A DNA stretch of 64,000 nt from Actinomadura cremea (GCF_014648495.1 NZ_BMRF01000009.1:1-64000); one strand, 5' to 3'. Positions 42,045 to 51,107 are shown, numbered from the stretch's first letter. Translations and numbers: made by a program. The notes: generated by a model from the sequence alone, not told the origin.

Positions 42045-42331
42045 TGGCGAAGCAGTCCTTCCTCAAAGCTCCGGGAGAACCGGCCGCGCCGGGGCCGCGC
42101 GCCGTGCCGCCGATCGCGCGTCCGGCCGCTCACCTGGCCGGACGCGCGGCCCGGCCGAGCGAGCGGAATGGACGGCGCCGCCCTCGCGAGCGGCCGTGCG
42201 CGGCGGCGCGGATTCGCGGCCCGAACACATCGCCGGCGTTTCCCGTGGCGGTTGCGAGCGGGCTCGGCCGGCTTTCCCGTGTGCGTTCCGGGGCGGCCGC
42301 CGGTGCCGAAATATGCCGGTTCCTAGGTAGC

Positions 42332-42346
42332 AAGAACATCATTCTC
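42332..42346. promoter_or_regulatory. GAGAAT-type operator (site 8), degenerate left arm
   Basis: AAGAACATCATTCTC has a perfect right arm and two mismatches on the left. A weak third half-site GAGCA follows 6 nt later, as at site 7. It lies in the divergent gap between the acuI-like gene (start 42044) and the beta-propeller gene (start 42589). Confidence 0.5.
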
Positions 42347-42502
42347 GTGAATGAGCATGAGACTTGCATGGACCGGATTCGCCGTCAACCCCCGGTGGGC
42401 GCCCCCCGCGAAGGGCGGGGGAGGCGACCCCCGAGGCGGGCTGCCGGGGCGTCCGGAGCGGACCCGGGCGCGTGCGGCCTGATGGCGGCGGTGGAAGCCC
42501 GA

Positions 42503-42519
42503 TTCTCTCAGCCGGAGAA
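42503..42519. promoter_or_regulatory. Isolated TTCTC-N7-GAGAA inverted repeat (second copy)
   Basis: TTCTC (42503-42507) and GAGAA (42515-42519) have the same outward order and 7-nt gap as the repeat at 20431. It lies 70 nt before the beta-propeller start. Confidence 0.45.
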
Positions 42520-42588
42520 GGAGTCTTGTGATCAGTGATCGCAAGCGTTACATTCCTTGCAAGTATTGATAGCTCGGGAGATGCCAAC

Positions 42589-44205
42589 GTGATGCGAGAG
42601 TCGCGCTACACGAGCGCAACACCGACCGGCCTCGCCGACGGGTGGAGCCTGGAACGGCTCTGCCCGCCGAGCCGGCTGTTCGGCGCCAACGGACTGCGCA
42701 CCGGCCCGGACGGCCGCGTCTACGTGGCCCAGGTCGCGGGGAGCCGGATCAGCGCGCTCGACGTCGACTCCGGCGAGCTGGAGACCGTCAGCGCGCAGGG
42801 CTCCGACATCGTCGCCCCCGACGACGTCGCCTTCGACGCGGGCGGCGACCTGTACGCCACCGAGTACTACGACGGGCGGGTGAGCGTGCGCGGCGCGGAC
42901 GGCCGCACCCGCGTGCTGCGCGACGACCTGCCGGGCGCGAACGGCATCACCTTCCACCGGGACCGGCTGTTCGTCGACGAGTGCCGCATCGGCGGCCGCC
43001 TGCTGGAACTCGACCCGAACGGCGGTGCGCCCCGCGTGCTGCTGGAGAACCTCCCGTTGCCGAACGCCCTGGAGGTCGGGCCCGACGGCCTGCTCTACTA
43101 CCCGATGCTGGGGTCGAACGAGATCTGGCGCGTCGACCCGGACGGCGGGGAGCCCGAGCGGGTCGCGGGGGACCTCGGCGTCCCGGACGCGGTGAAGTTC
43201 GACGCCGCGGGACACATCGTCTCCACCCAGGTCGCCAGCGGAGAGGTGCTGCGGATCGACCCCCGCAGCGGCGAGCGCACCGTCCTCGCCACGCTCGCGC
43301 CCGGCCTGGACAACCTGACGTTCGTGGGCGACCGGCTGTTCGTCTCGGGCTTCACCGGCCGCATCACCGAGATCCTCGGCGGCGGCCGGACCCGGGACGT
43401 GCTGCCCGGCGGCCTGACCTGGCCGCTGGACCTCACGGTGGGGCCCGACGGCACCCTGTACGTCGCCGACGGCACCTACTTCTACAGCTTCCGGCCCGGC
43501 GGCGGGCTCACGATGCTGGGGATGCTCTTCAGCCCCGGCTGGCCCGGCTACGTGCGCGGCGTGAGCGCCGCCGGCGACGCGGAGTTCGTCGTCACCACCT
43601 CCAACGGCCAGATCGCCCGGTGGGACCCCGCGAGCGCCGAACACCGGGTCCTGGCGGGCGAGACCGAACCGCTCGACCGGCTCTACGGCGTCGCGGTCGC
43701 GCCCGACGGCGCCGTCGTGGCGGCGGAACTCGGCACCGGCCGCGTGCTGTCGGTGCGCGGCGGCGAGGTGACCACCCTCGCCTCGGGCCTGGACCGGCCG
43801 ATGGGCGTCGCGTTCCGCGCGGACGGAACCTGCCTCGTCTCCGAGTCCGGCGCCGGGCGCGTCGTCGCGATCACCGGCTCCGGCGTCGACACCGTGGCGG
43901 ACGGCCTGGACGAGCCGCAGGGCGTCCTGGTCCGCGGCGGGACCCTCGTGATCGTCGACGCCGGCGCGAAGACGCTCGTCGAGGTCGACCTCGACAGCAA
44001 GGCCCGCACCACGATCGCCCGGGACCTGCCGGTGGGCGCCCCGCTCGGTGCGCCGCCCAAACCCCTCAAGGGGCTGATCCCGTTCTCCGGGCCGCAGGGC
44101 CTCTTCGCGGGCATCGCCGCCGGACCGGACGGCACGCTCTACGTCTCCGCCGACGCCGAGGGCAGCGTCCTCGCACTCCGACAGGAAGGCCGAAGCAACT
44201 CATGA
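42589..44205 (+). CDS. SMP-30/NHL-type beta-propeller protein
   Basis: The 538-residue protein contains at least eight blades with repeats of the GPDGxLYVA kind (TGPDGRVYVAQ, FDAGGDLYATE, VGPDGLLYYPM, VGPDGTLYVAD, VAPDGAVVAAE, AAGPDGTLYVSA). It has no signal peptide or membrane segment. Relatives include gluconolactonase/SMP-30-like lactonases, so it may open a lactone formed by the Baeyer-Villiger enzyme encoded downstream (inference). GTG 42589 is 8 nt after GGGAG; ATG 42592 directly follows and is an alternative. The gene opens a seven-gene plus-strand operon and overlaps the SDR start by ATGA. Confidence 0.82.
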   Translation: MMRESRYTSATPTGLADGWSLERLCPPSRLFGANGLRTGPDGRVYVAQVAGSRISALDVDSGELETVSAQGSDIVAPDDVAFDAGGDLYATEYYDGRVSVRGADGRTRVLRDDLPGANGITFHRDRLFVDECRIGGRLLELDPNGGAPRVLLENLPLPNALEVGPDGLLYYPMLGSNEIWRVDPDGGEPERVAGDLGVPDAVKFDAAGHIVSTQVASGEVLRIDPRSGERTVLATLAPGLDNLTFVGDRLFVSGFTGRITEILGGGRTRDVLPGGLTWPLDLTVGPDGTLYVADGTYFYSFRPGGGLTMLGMLFSPGWPGYVRGVSAAGDAEFVVTTSNGQIARWDPASAEHRVLAGETEPLDRLYGVAVAPDGAVVAAELGTGRVLSVRGGEVTTLASGLDRPMGVAFRADGTCLVSESGAGRVVAITGSGVDTVADGLDEPQGVLVRGGTLVIVDAGAKTLVEVDLDSKARTTIARDLPVGAPLGAPPKPLKGLIPFSGPQGLFAGIAAGPDGTLYVSADAEGSVLALRQEGRSNS

Positions 44206-45050
44206 CGTCCCACGACTTCCTGGGAATGGACGGCCGCGTCGTCATCGTGTCCGGCGCGGGCGGCGGCGGCATCGGCACCGCGGTGACCGGCCTGGCGGCC
44301 CGCGCCGGGGCGACCGTGATCGCGGTGAGCCGCTCGCAGGAGAACCTCGACGAGCACGTCGGGCCGCTGGCCGCCGAGGGCCTCGCGGTCGTGCCGGTCG
44401 CCGCCGACGCCTCCACCGACGAGGGCATCGCCACCGCGATGGAGGCCGCGGCCGAGGCGCCCGGCGAGCTGTACGGGCTCGTCAACGTCGCCGGCGGCGC
44501 CGCCCCGGCGACCTGGATGCGATCGACCCGCGTCGACCGCGAGGACTGGCGGGCGCTCTTCACGCAGAACCTCGAGACGATGTTCTTCATGAGCCGCGCG
44601 GTCGCCGCGGAACTGCGCGAGCAGGGCCGGCCCGGCTCGATCGTCTCGATCTCGTCGATCAGCGGCATGAACACGGCGCCGTACCACGTCGGCTACGGCA
44701 CCGCGAAGGCCGCGCTGGTCGCGGCGACCCGCACGATGGCCGTCGAGCTGGCCCTGGACGGCATCCGGGTGAACGCCGTCGCCCCCGGCGTGACGCAGAC
44801 GCCCGCGTCCGGCACCTACGTCGACGAGGACGTGGAGCGCGATCGCGCCGCCATCGCGATGGGGCGGCGCGGACGTCCGGAGGAGCAGGCCGGGGCGATC
44901 CTGTTCCTGCTGTCGGACCTGTCCAGCTACATCACCGGGCAGACGGTCCTGGTGGACGGCGGTCTCAACCTCAAGTGGAGCCATCTGGCCGCCGACAACA
45001 CCACGCTCTTCCTCAAGGACGAGTCGTTCCGCGCGGCGATCACGCGGTAG
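44202..45050 (+). CDS. SDR-family oxidoreductase
   Basis: The 282-residue protein has the cofactor motif SGAGGGGIGTAV, NVAGG, the catalytic serine strand SISSISG and the tyrosine-lysine motif YGTAK, then VDGGLNLKWS. It carries a C-terminal tail of about 20 residues beyond the usual end. The enzyme should interconvert an alcohol and a ketone, possibly making the ketone used by the monooxygenase two genes downstream. It is coupled to the beta-propeller gene by ATGA and followed by a 79-nt gap before the Rieske gene. Confidence 0.88.
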   Translation: MTSHDFLGMDGRVVIVSGAGGGGIGTAVTGLAARAGATVIAVSRSQENLDEHVGPLAAEGLAVVPVAADASTDEGIATAMEAAAEAPGELYGLVNVAGGAAPATWMRSTRVDREDWRALFTQNLETMFFMSRAVAAELREQGRPGSIVSISSISGMNTAPYHVGYGTAKAALVAATRTMAVELALDGIRVNAVAPGVTQTPASGTYVDEDVERDRAAIAMGRRGRPEEQAGAILFLLSDLSSYITGQTVLVDGGLNLKWSHLAADNTTLFLKDESFRAAITR

Positions 45051-45129
45051 CGACCCCGCACGGCGACGCGCCCGTTCCCGTGTCCGCATCCATCACACCG
45101 AACATCTCCCGCCGGAGTTGGAGCACGTC

Positions 45130-46500
45130 ATGAGCGAAACCCTCGAGAACACCGGGGCGCCGGCCGAGCCGCTGTCGGAGCCGATGACGATCGGCGTGGA
45201 GGCGTACGTCTCCGAGGAGTACGCGCGGGCCGAGGGGGACCGGCTGTGGGCCAAGGTGTGGCAGCAGGTCGCCCGCGTCGAGGAACTGCCCGAGGTCGGC
45301 GACTGGCTCACCTACGACATCCTCGACGACTCGGTCATCGTGGTGCGCACGGCGAAGGACCGGTTCCGCGCGTACCACAACGTCTGCTCGCACCGGGGCC
45401 GGCGGCTCGTCGACACCCCGCCCGGCGCGCACGACGCCCGCGGCCGCGGCCGCCGGTTCGTCTGCGGCTTCCACGGCTGGCGGTACGACCTCGACGGCGA
45501 CTGCACCCACGTCCCCGAGCGGGAGGACTGGCCCTGCGGGCTGACCGACGAGACGGTCAGCCTGAAGCAGGTGAACATCGGGACCTGGGGCGGCTGGATC
45601 TGGATCAACCTGGACCCGGACTGCGAGCCCCTGCGCGACTACCTGGAGCCCGCCGCGACTCTGCTCGACCCCTTCCAGCTGGAGAACATGCGGTACCGGT
45701 GGCGGCGCTGGCTGGTCTTCGACTGCAACTGGAAGGTCGCCTTCGAGGCGTTCATGGAGACGTACCACGTCCCCTACACCCACCCGGAGTTCATGGAGTT
45801 CGGCGGCTTCCTCGGGTGGGCCAGGTCGCACGGCAGGCACAGCAACATCGGCTACGACGCGCCCAAGAACATGGACGAGAACCAGGCCAAGGTCCGGCTC
45901 GGCACCGGTGACGACCCGCGCAAGGCGACGGCCGACCTGCAGAACTTCACCTGGGAGAACGCCAACACCAACACCACCTGGACGCTCGTCCAGGCGGCCC
46001 GCGAACTCGTAGACGACGTCCCGGAGGGCACCCCCGGCCCCGAGGTGCTGCGGCACTGGCTGGACACGGCCCGCCGCAGGGACGCCGAACGCGGCGTGAT
46101 CTGGCCGACGGTCCCGCCGGAGGCGGTGGCCAAGGCCGGCACCGCCTGGCAGATCTTCCCGAACTTCCAGATCGGGCACGCGCTGAACAACATGCTCTGC
46201 TACCGCTTCCGGCCGTACGGCCACGACCCGGACAAGTGCGTCTTCGAGGCGGCCGTCTACGAGCTGTTCCCGCCCGGCGAGGAGCCGGACACCGAATGGG
46301 TGCACACCCCCGAGGACGACCCGGGGTGGCGGACCGTCCTGCCGCAGGACTTCTCCAACATGGCCGCGGTCCAGCGGGGCATGAAGTCGCGCGGCTTCTC
46401 GGGCCCGAAGCCCAACCCGTACCGCGAGCGCAGCGTCGTGAACCTGCACCACAACCTCGCGAAGTACATGGGGACGGGCGAGCCGCGCGACCTCGCCTGA
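45130..46500 (+). CDS. Rieske non-heme iron oxygenase, catalytic subunit
   Basis: The 456-residue protein has Rieske ligands C86, H88, C112 and H115 (NVCSHRG to CGFHGWRYDLDG) with the same 23-residue spacing as the 18779 oxygenase. The iron site has NWKVAFEAFMETYHVPYTH with H213 and H218. It is longer than the first oxygenase and has an additional C-terminal region (PNPYRERSVVNLHHNLAKY). The start at ATG 45130 is supported by GGAG-type purines and by the domain boundary. It should hydroxylate a ring carbon ahead of the flavin monooxygenase. No reductase gene is adjacent. Confidence 0.9.
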   Translation: MSETLENTGAPAEPLSEPMTIGVEAYVSEEYARAEGDRLWAKVWQQVARVEELPEVGDWLTYDILDDSVIVVRTAKDRFRAYHNVCSHRGRRLVDTPPGAHDARGRGRRFVCGFHGWRYDLDGDCTHVPEREDWPCGLTDETVSLKQVNIGTWGGWIWINLDPDCEPLRDYLEPAATLLDPFQLENMRYRWRRWLVFDCNWKVAFEAFMETYHVPYTHPEFMEFGGFLGWARSHGRHSNIGYDAPKNMDENQAKVRLGTGDDPRKATADLQNFTWENANTNTTWTLVQAARELVDDVPEGTPGPEVLRHWLDTARRRDAERGVIWPTVPPEAVAKAGTAWQIFPNFQIGHALNNMLCYRFRPYGHDPDKCVFEAAVYELFPPGEEPDTEWVHTPEDDPGWRTVLPQDFSNMAAVQRGMKSRGFSGPKPNPYRERSVVNLHHNLAKYMGTGEPRDLA

Positions 46501-46515
46501 CGCGGCCCGGACACC

Positions 46516-46565
46516 CCGAGCCGTCCCGAGCCGCGCCGAGCCGTCCAGAACCGCGCCGAGTCCCG
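46516..46565. repeat. Imperfect tandem 10-bp repeats (CCGAGCCGTC type)
   Basis: Five 10-bp units, CCGAGCCGTC, CCGAGCCGCG, CCGAGCCGTC, CAGAACCGCG and CCGAGTCCCG, lie in the 114-nt gap between the Rieske and monooxygenase genes. They do not form a strong hairpin and probably reflect slippage. Confidence 0.6.
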
Positions 46566-46614
46566 CCCCCTGCCGCCGAGCCCAAGCGACATCCCCGAGC
46601 CGAGGAACGCCCGC

Positions 46615-48444
46615 ATGCAGAACTGCGAACCGACACAGACCCCGGAGATCGACCTCGCGGCACTCCGGGCGAAGTACCTGGCCGAGCGCGACAAGCGGCT
46701 CCGCCCCGAGGGCCAGCGGCAGTACCTGGTGACCGAGGGAGGGTTCGAGGACTTCTACGACGCGGACCCGTACACGCCGGTCGCGCCGCGGGAGCCCATC
46801 GAGGCGGACATCGAGGTCGCGGTGCTCGGCGGCGGCTGGGCGGGGCTCATCACCGCGGCCCGGCTCAAGCAGGCCGGTGTCGAGGACGTCCGCGTCGTCG
46901 AGCTGGCGGGCGACTTCGGCGGGGTCTGGTACTGGAACCGCTACCCCGGCATCCGGGTCGACACCGACAGCTACTGCTACCTTCCGCTGCTCGAAGAGAC
47001 CGGCTACGTGCCCACGGAGAAGTACGCGGGCGGCCAGGAGTGCTTCGAGCACGCCCGGCGCATCGGCAGGCACTTCGGCCTCTACGAGGACGCGATCTTC
47101 AGCACCAAGGTCGAGTCGGCGGTGTGGGACGAGGAGCTGCGGCGCTGGCGGATCGGGACGAACCGGGGCGACGACCTCCGCGCCCGCTTCGTCGTCATGT
47201 GCCAGGGGCCGTTCAACAAGCCGAAACTGCCCGGGATCCCCGGCATCACCGAGTACGAGGGGCACACCTTCCACTCGGCGCGCTGGGACTACGCGTACAC
47301 CGGCGGCGACATGAGCGGCGGGCTGGACGGTCTCGCCGGCAAGAAGGTCGCGATCATCGGCACGGGCGCGAGCGGCATCGGGGTCATCCCGCACCTGGCC
47401 CGCTCCGCCGAGCACCTGTACGTCTTCCAGCGGACCCCGTCGTACATCCACGAGCGCGGCGACTCGCGGACCGACCCCGAATGGGCGAAGTCCCTGAAGC
47501 CGGGCTGGCAGAAGGAACGGCAGCGCAACTTCCACACCGCGGCGTTCGAGGCGTTCGCCCCCGGCCAGCCGGACATCGTCTGCGACGGGTGGACCGAGGT
47601 CAGCCGCAACCTCGCCGCGCACCTCGACGCCACCGACGGATGGGCCGCGCTGACCGACCCCGCGACGTTCATGGAACTCCGCGAGATCCAGGACTACCGG
47701 GTGATGCAGGCGACCCGCGACCGCGTCGACGCCATCGTCGACGATCCGCGGACGGCGGAGGCGCTGAAGCCCTACTACCGCTTCCTGTGCAAGCGGCCCG
47801 GCTTCAGCGACGACTACCTGCCGACCTTCAACCGGCCGAACGTCACCCTCGTCGACGTGTCGGGCACCAGGGGCGTCGAGCGCATCACCGCCAAGGGGAT
47901 CGTCGCGGACGGCGTGGAGCACGAGGTCGACTGCATCATCTACGCCAGCGGCTTCGAGATCACCACCGACCTCGACCGCCGGCTCGGGATCGAACCGTTC
48001 GCCGGGCGCGGCGGCGTCTCGCTCTACGCGCACTGGGCCGGCGGCTACCGCACCCTGCACGGGATCACGACCCGCGACTTCCCCAACCTCATGTTCACGG
48101 GGTTCATCCAGGGCGGCGTGACGGCGAGCACGACGGCGATGTTCGAGCAGCAGGCCGACCACATCGCCTACATCGTCGCCGAGACGCGGGCGCGCGGCGC
48201 CGCGACCGCCGAGCCGTCCACGGAGGCGCAGGACGCGTGGTGCACGACCATCCGGGAGAACGCGCTCGACAACCTCCAGTTCGTCCGCGAATGCACCCCC
48301 GGCTACTACAACAACGAGGGCGAGCGGAACGTGCGCTCCCACCTCGGCGAACCGTACGGGCCGGGCTTCTACGCCATGGAGGACCTGCTGCGCGCCTGGC
48401 GGGACACGGGCGAGATGCCGGGCCTCGTCCTGGACGAGTCGTGA
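46615..48444 (+). CDS. Flavin monooxygenase, Baeyer-Villiger type
   Basis: The 609-residue protein has two dinucleotide motifs (VLGGGWAGLITAARL for FAD and IIGTGASGIGVI for NADPH). Between them is the Baeyer-Villiger fingerprint [FY]xGxxxHxxxW as YEGHTFHSARW, plus the GVWYWNRYPGIRVDTDSYCY segment of cyclohexanone-type enzymes. It carries an N-terminal extension of about 60 residues. It should insert oxygen beside a ring ketone to give a lactone. The neighbouring SDRs, Rieske oxygenase and beta-propeller protein fit a ring-oxidation and lactone-opening sequence. Confidence 0.9.
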   Translation: MQNCEPTQTPEIDLAALRAKYLAERDKRLRPEGQRQYLVTEGGFEDFYDADPYTPVAPREPIEADIEVAVLGGGWAGLITAARLKQAGVEDVRVVELAGDFGGVWYWNRYPGIRVDTDSYCYLPLLEETGYVPTEKYAGGQECFEHARRIGRHFGLYEDAIFSTKVESAVWDEELRRWRIGTNRGDDLRARFVVMCQGPFNKPKLPGIPGITEYEGHTFHSARWDYAYTGGDMSGGLDGLAGKKVAIIGTGASGIGVIPHLARSAEHLYVFQRTPSYIHERGDSRTDPEWAKSLKPGWQKERQRNFHTAAFEAFAPGQPDIVCDGWTEVSRNLAAHLDATDGWAALTDPATFMELREIQDYRVMQATRDRVDAIVDDPRTAEALKPYYRFLCKRPGFSDDYLPTFNRPNVTLVDVSGTRGVERITAKGIVADGVEHEVDCIIYASGFEITTDLDRRLGIEPFAGRGGVSLYAHWAGGYRTLHGITTRDFPNLMFTGFIQGGVTASTTAMFEQQADHIAYIVAETRARGAATAEPSTEAQDAWCTTIRENALDNLQFVRECTPGYYNNEGERNVRSHLGEPYGPGFYAMEDLLRAWRDTGEMPGLVLDES

Positions 48445-48484
48445 CCCGCCCGGCACGCGCCGCCGCGCCCCGAGAGGACCGTGC

Positions 48485-49411
48485 ATGCCTGACCTGAGAT
48501 TCGACGGCCGGGTCGCCGTGATCACCGGCGCCGGACGGGGACTCGGCCGCGCCTACGCGCTGCTGCTCGCCGAGCGCGGCGCCAAGGTCGTCGTCAACGA
48601 TCCGGGCGGGAGCCTGCGCGGGGACGGCGCCGACGCGGGCCCCGCCGCCGAGGTCGTCCGGGAGATCGAGGCCGCCGGGGGAGAGGCCGTCGCCTGCACC
48701 GAGTCGGTCGCGACCGCCGAGGGCGGGAAGGCGATCGTCGAGGCGGCGCTCGACCACTACGGCGGCATCGACGTCCTGATCCACAACGCCGGGAACGTCC
48801 GGTACGGGTCGCTGACGGAGATGACGTACGAGGACTTCGACGCCGTGCTGGACGTCCACCTGCGCGGCGCCTTCCACGTCGTCCGGCCCGCGTTCCCCCG
48901 GATGCGCGACGCCGGGTACGGACGGGTCGTCCTGACCTCGTCGATCGGCGGCCTGTACGGCAACCACCGGGTCGCGAACTACGGGGTCGCGAAGGCGGGC
49001 GTGATCGGGCTCGCGAACGTGGTCGCGCTGGAGGGCGCCGACGCGGACGTGAAGTGCAACGTGATCGTCCCGTCCGCCGTGACGCGGATGGCCGAGGGCA
49101 TCGACACCTCCGCCTACCCGCCGATGGGGGCGGACCTGGTCGCCCCGGCGGTGGGGTGGCTCGCCCACGAGTCGTGCTCGATCACCGGCGAGATGCTCGT
49201 GTCGATCGCCGGGCGGATGGCGCGGGCCTTCGTCGCCGAGACGCCCGGCGAGTACCGGCCGTCCTGGACGGTCGAGGAGGTCGGCGAGCGGATCGACGCG
49301 ATCCGCGACACCGGCGACCCGTGGATCCTGCCGGTCGTCCCCTCCGCCCACACCGACCACATCAGCAAGAGCTTCGCGATGGCCACGAAGGGAACCCAGA
49401 ATGCCGGTTAA
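48485..49411 (+). CDS. SDR-family dehydrogenase, MFE-2/HSD17B4-like
   Basis: The 308-residue protein starts MPDLRFDGRVAVITGAGRGLGRAYALLLAERGAKVVVNDPGG, which is characteristic of the (3R)-hydroxyacyl-CoA dehydrogenase domain of peroxisomal multifunctional enzyme type 2. It also has HNAGNVRYG, LTSSIGG and YGVAK. A C-terminal extension (ETPGEYRPSWTVEEVGERIDAI) is present as in that group. It may oxidise a 3-hydroxyacyl-CoA or a cyclic alcohol. Its end overlaps the start of the thiamine-diphosphate enzyme gene by 11 nt. Confidence 0.87.
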   Translation: MPDLRFDGRVAVITGAGRGLGRAYALLLAERGAKVVVNDPGGSLRGDGADAGPAAEVVREIEAAGGEAVACTESVATAEGGKAIVEAALDHYGGIDVLIHNAGNVRYGSLTEMTYEDFDAVLDVHLRGAFHVVRPAFPRMRDAGYGRVVLTSSIGGLYGNHRVANYGVAKAGVIGLANVVALEGADADVKCNVIVPSAVTRMAEGIDTSAYPPMGADLVAPAVGWLAHESCSITGEMLVSIAGRMARAFVAETPGEYRPSWTVEEVGERIDAIRDTGDPWILPVVPSAHTDHISKSFAMATKGTQNAG

Positions 49412-51107
49412 GGTCTACGAGCGCATCCTCCGGCTCTTCGAGGCCGAGGGCATCGACACGATCTTCGGCATCCCCGACCCGAACTTCGTGCACATGTTCC
49501 ACCTCGCCGAGGAGCGCGGCTGGAACGTCGTCGCGCCGCACCACGAGGCGTCCGCCGGGTTCATGGCCGAGGCGGTGTCGCGCATGACCGGGAAGGCCGC
49601 GGTGTGCATCGGCACGCTCGGCCCCGGCATGGCCAACATGGCCCCCGCCGTCCAGTGCGCCAAGGTCGAGAACTCGCCGGTGATCTTCCTCGGCGGGCAG
49701 CGCGCCCGCATCACCGAGCAGCGCGTCCGGCGCGGCCGCATCCAGTTCGTCAAGCAGTCCGAACTGTTCGAGCCGTCGGTCAAGTACGCGGCCAGCATCG
49801 AGTACGCGGACCAGACCGACGAGGTGATCCGCGAGGGCCTGCGCAAGGCGCTGACGGGCACCCCCGGCCCGGTCTACATCGAGTACCCCTCCCACGTGAT
49901 CCAGGAGGAGCTGGACGTCCCGGCGGCGGCGCCGCCCGAGCGGTACCGCCTGGTCGGCCAGACCGCGGGCGCCGAGCAGGTCGCCGAGGCGGCCCGGCTC
50001 ATCGGCGCCGCGAAGCAGCCGGTCATCCTCGTCGGGCACGGCGTCCACACGTCCCGTTCCGGCGCGTCGGTCCGGGCGCTCGCGGAGAAGATGGCGTGCC
50101 CGGTCGTCCAGACGTCCGGCGGCACCTCCTACATCGAGGGCCTGGAGGACCGCACCTTCCCGTACGGCTTCTCGCCGTCGGCGATCGACGCCGTGGTGAA
50201 GTCCGACCTGTGCCTCGCCCTCGGCACCGAACTCGGCGAGCCCGTCCACTACGGGCGCGGGCGGCACTGGGTCGAGAACGAGGCGAACCGCACCTGGATC
50301 CTCGTGGAGCAGGACCCGGAGGCGATCGGCGTGAACCGCCCGATCGACGTGCCGCTCGTCGGCGACCTGCGCGCGGTCGTCCCGCAGCTCGTCGAGGCGC
50401 TCGGGGACGAGCCGCGCGAGCCGTCCCCCGAACTCGACGGCTGGATCCGGCGGGACGCCGCACGGCTCGCCGAACTCGCGGACACCGCACCGTCCGGGAT
50501 GTCGCCCGTGCACCCGGCGCGCCTGGTCGTCGAGGCCACCAAGGTGTTCCCTGCGGACGGCATCATGGTGCGCGACGGCGGCGCCACGACCATCTTCCAG
50601 TGGACGTACTCGCAGGCCAAGCCGCACGACGTCATCTGGAACCAGAACTTCGGCCACCTGGGCACCGGCCTGCCTTACGCCGTCGGCGCCTCGGTCGCCG
50701 ACGGCGGGGAACGCCCGGTCATGCTGGTCACCGGCGACTCCTCCTTCATGTTCCACATCGCCGAGCTGGAGACCGCCGCCCGGCTGAACCTCCCCCTGGT
50801 CTGCGTCGTGGCCGTCGACTACGCGTGGGGCCTGGAGGTCGGCGTCTACAAGCGCACCTTCGGCCAGGGGTCGCGGGAGACGGGCGTGCACTGGAGCACG
50901 AAGACGCGCCTCGACAAGGTCGGCGAGGGCTTCGGCTGCCACGGCGAGTACGTCGAGCGCGACGAGGACATCGCGCCCGCGATCAAGCGGGCGTTCGCGA
51001 GCGGGAAGACGGCGGTCGTCCACGTGGCGGTCGACCCGAAGGCGAACTCGGAGGAGATGCCGAGCTACGACGAGTTCCGCACCTGGTACGCCGAGGGGAT
51101 GCAGTGA
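49401..51107 (+). CDS. Thiamine-diphosphate-dependent enzyme (acetolactate synthase/2-hydroxyacyl-CoA lyase family)
   Basis: The 568-residue protein has the three ThDP domains: the N-terminal Pyr domain with activating glutamate E49 (APHHEASAGFMAEA), a central domain (PVILVGHGVHTSRSG), and the C-terminal PP domain. In the PP domain the GDG-N(27)-NN metal motif reads GDS (D446) and VD (D473). This group includes acetolactate synthase, benzaldehyde lyase, oxalyl-CoA decarboxylase and 2-hydroxyacyl-CoA lyase. The gene directly precedes an aldehyde dehydrogenase gene, which suggests C-C cleavage yielding an aldehyde; the exact substrate is unknown. Acetolactate synthesis is unlikely because no biosynthetic neighbours occur. 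Confidence 0.85.
   Translation: MPVKVYERILRLFEAEGIDTIFGIPDPNFVHMFHLAEERGWNVVAPHHEASAGFMAEAVSRMTGKAAVCIGTLGPGMANMAPAVQCAKVENSPVIFLGGQRARITEQRVRRGRIQFVKQSELFEPSVKYAASIEYADQTDEVIREGLRKALTGTPGPVYIEYPSHVIQEELDVPAAAPPERYRLVGQTAGAEQVAEAARLIGAAKQPVILVGHGVHTSRSGASVRALAEKMACPVVQTSGGTSYIEGLEDRTFPYGFSPSAIDAVVKSDLCLALGTELGEPVHYGRGRHWVENEANRTWILVEQDPEAIGVNRPIDVPLVGDLRAVVPQLVEALGDEPREPSPELDGWIRRDAARLAELADTAPSGMSPVHPARLVVEATKVFPADGIMVRDGGATTIFQWTYSQAKPHDVIWNQNFGHLGTGLPYAVGASVADGGERPVMLVTGDSSFMFHIAELETAARLNLPLVCVVAVDYAWGLEVGVYKRTFGQGSRETGVHWSTKTRLDKVGEGFGCHGEYVERDEDIAPAIKRAFASGKTAVVHVAVDPKANSEEMPSYDEFRTWYAEGMQ

Larger units (their letters stand above)
42045..42588. other. Long divergent intergenic region
   Basis: This 544-nt gap holds no gene I can support. 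It contains site 8 (42332-42346), a GC hairpin CCCCCGC-N5-GCGGGGG (42403-42421), a TTCTC-N7-GAGAA repeat (42503-42519) and an AT-richer segment around 42530-42575 that may carry the plus-strand promoter. It separates the leftward acuI operon from the rightward oxygenase operon and probably controls both. Confidence 0.55.

Noticed and set aside
42044-42538. A 164-codon plus-strand frame in the long intergenic gap
   Set aside because: It is Arg/Pro/Ala-rich with no recognisable motif or ribosome site, and it crosses the operator-like sites.
45040-48525. A 1161-codon minus-strand frame opposite the Rieske and monooxygenase genes
   Set aside because: Its translation is Arg/Val/Asp-rich antisense composition without any motif, while the plus strand carries complete catalytic motifs.
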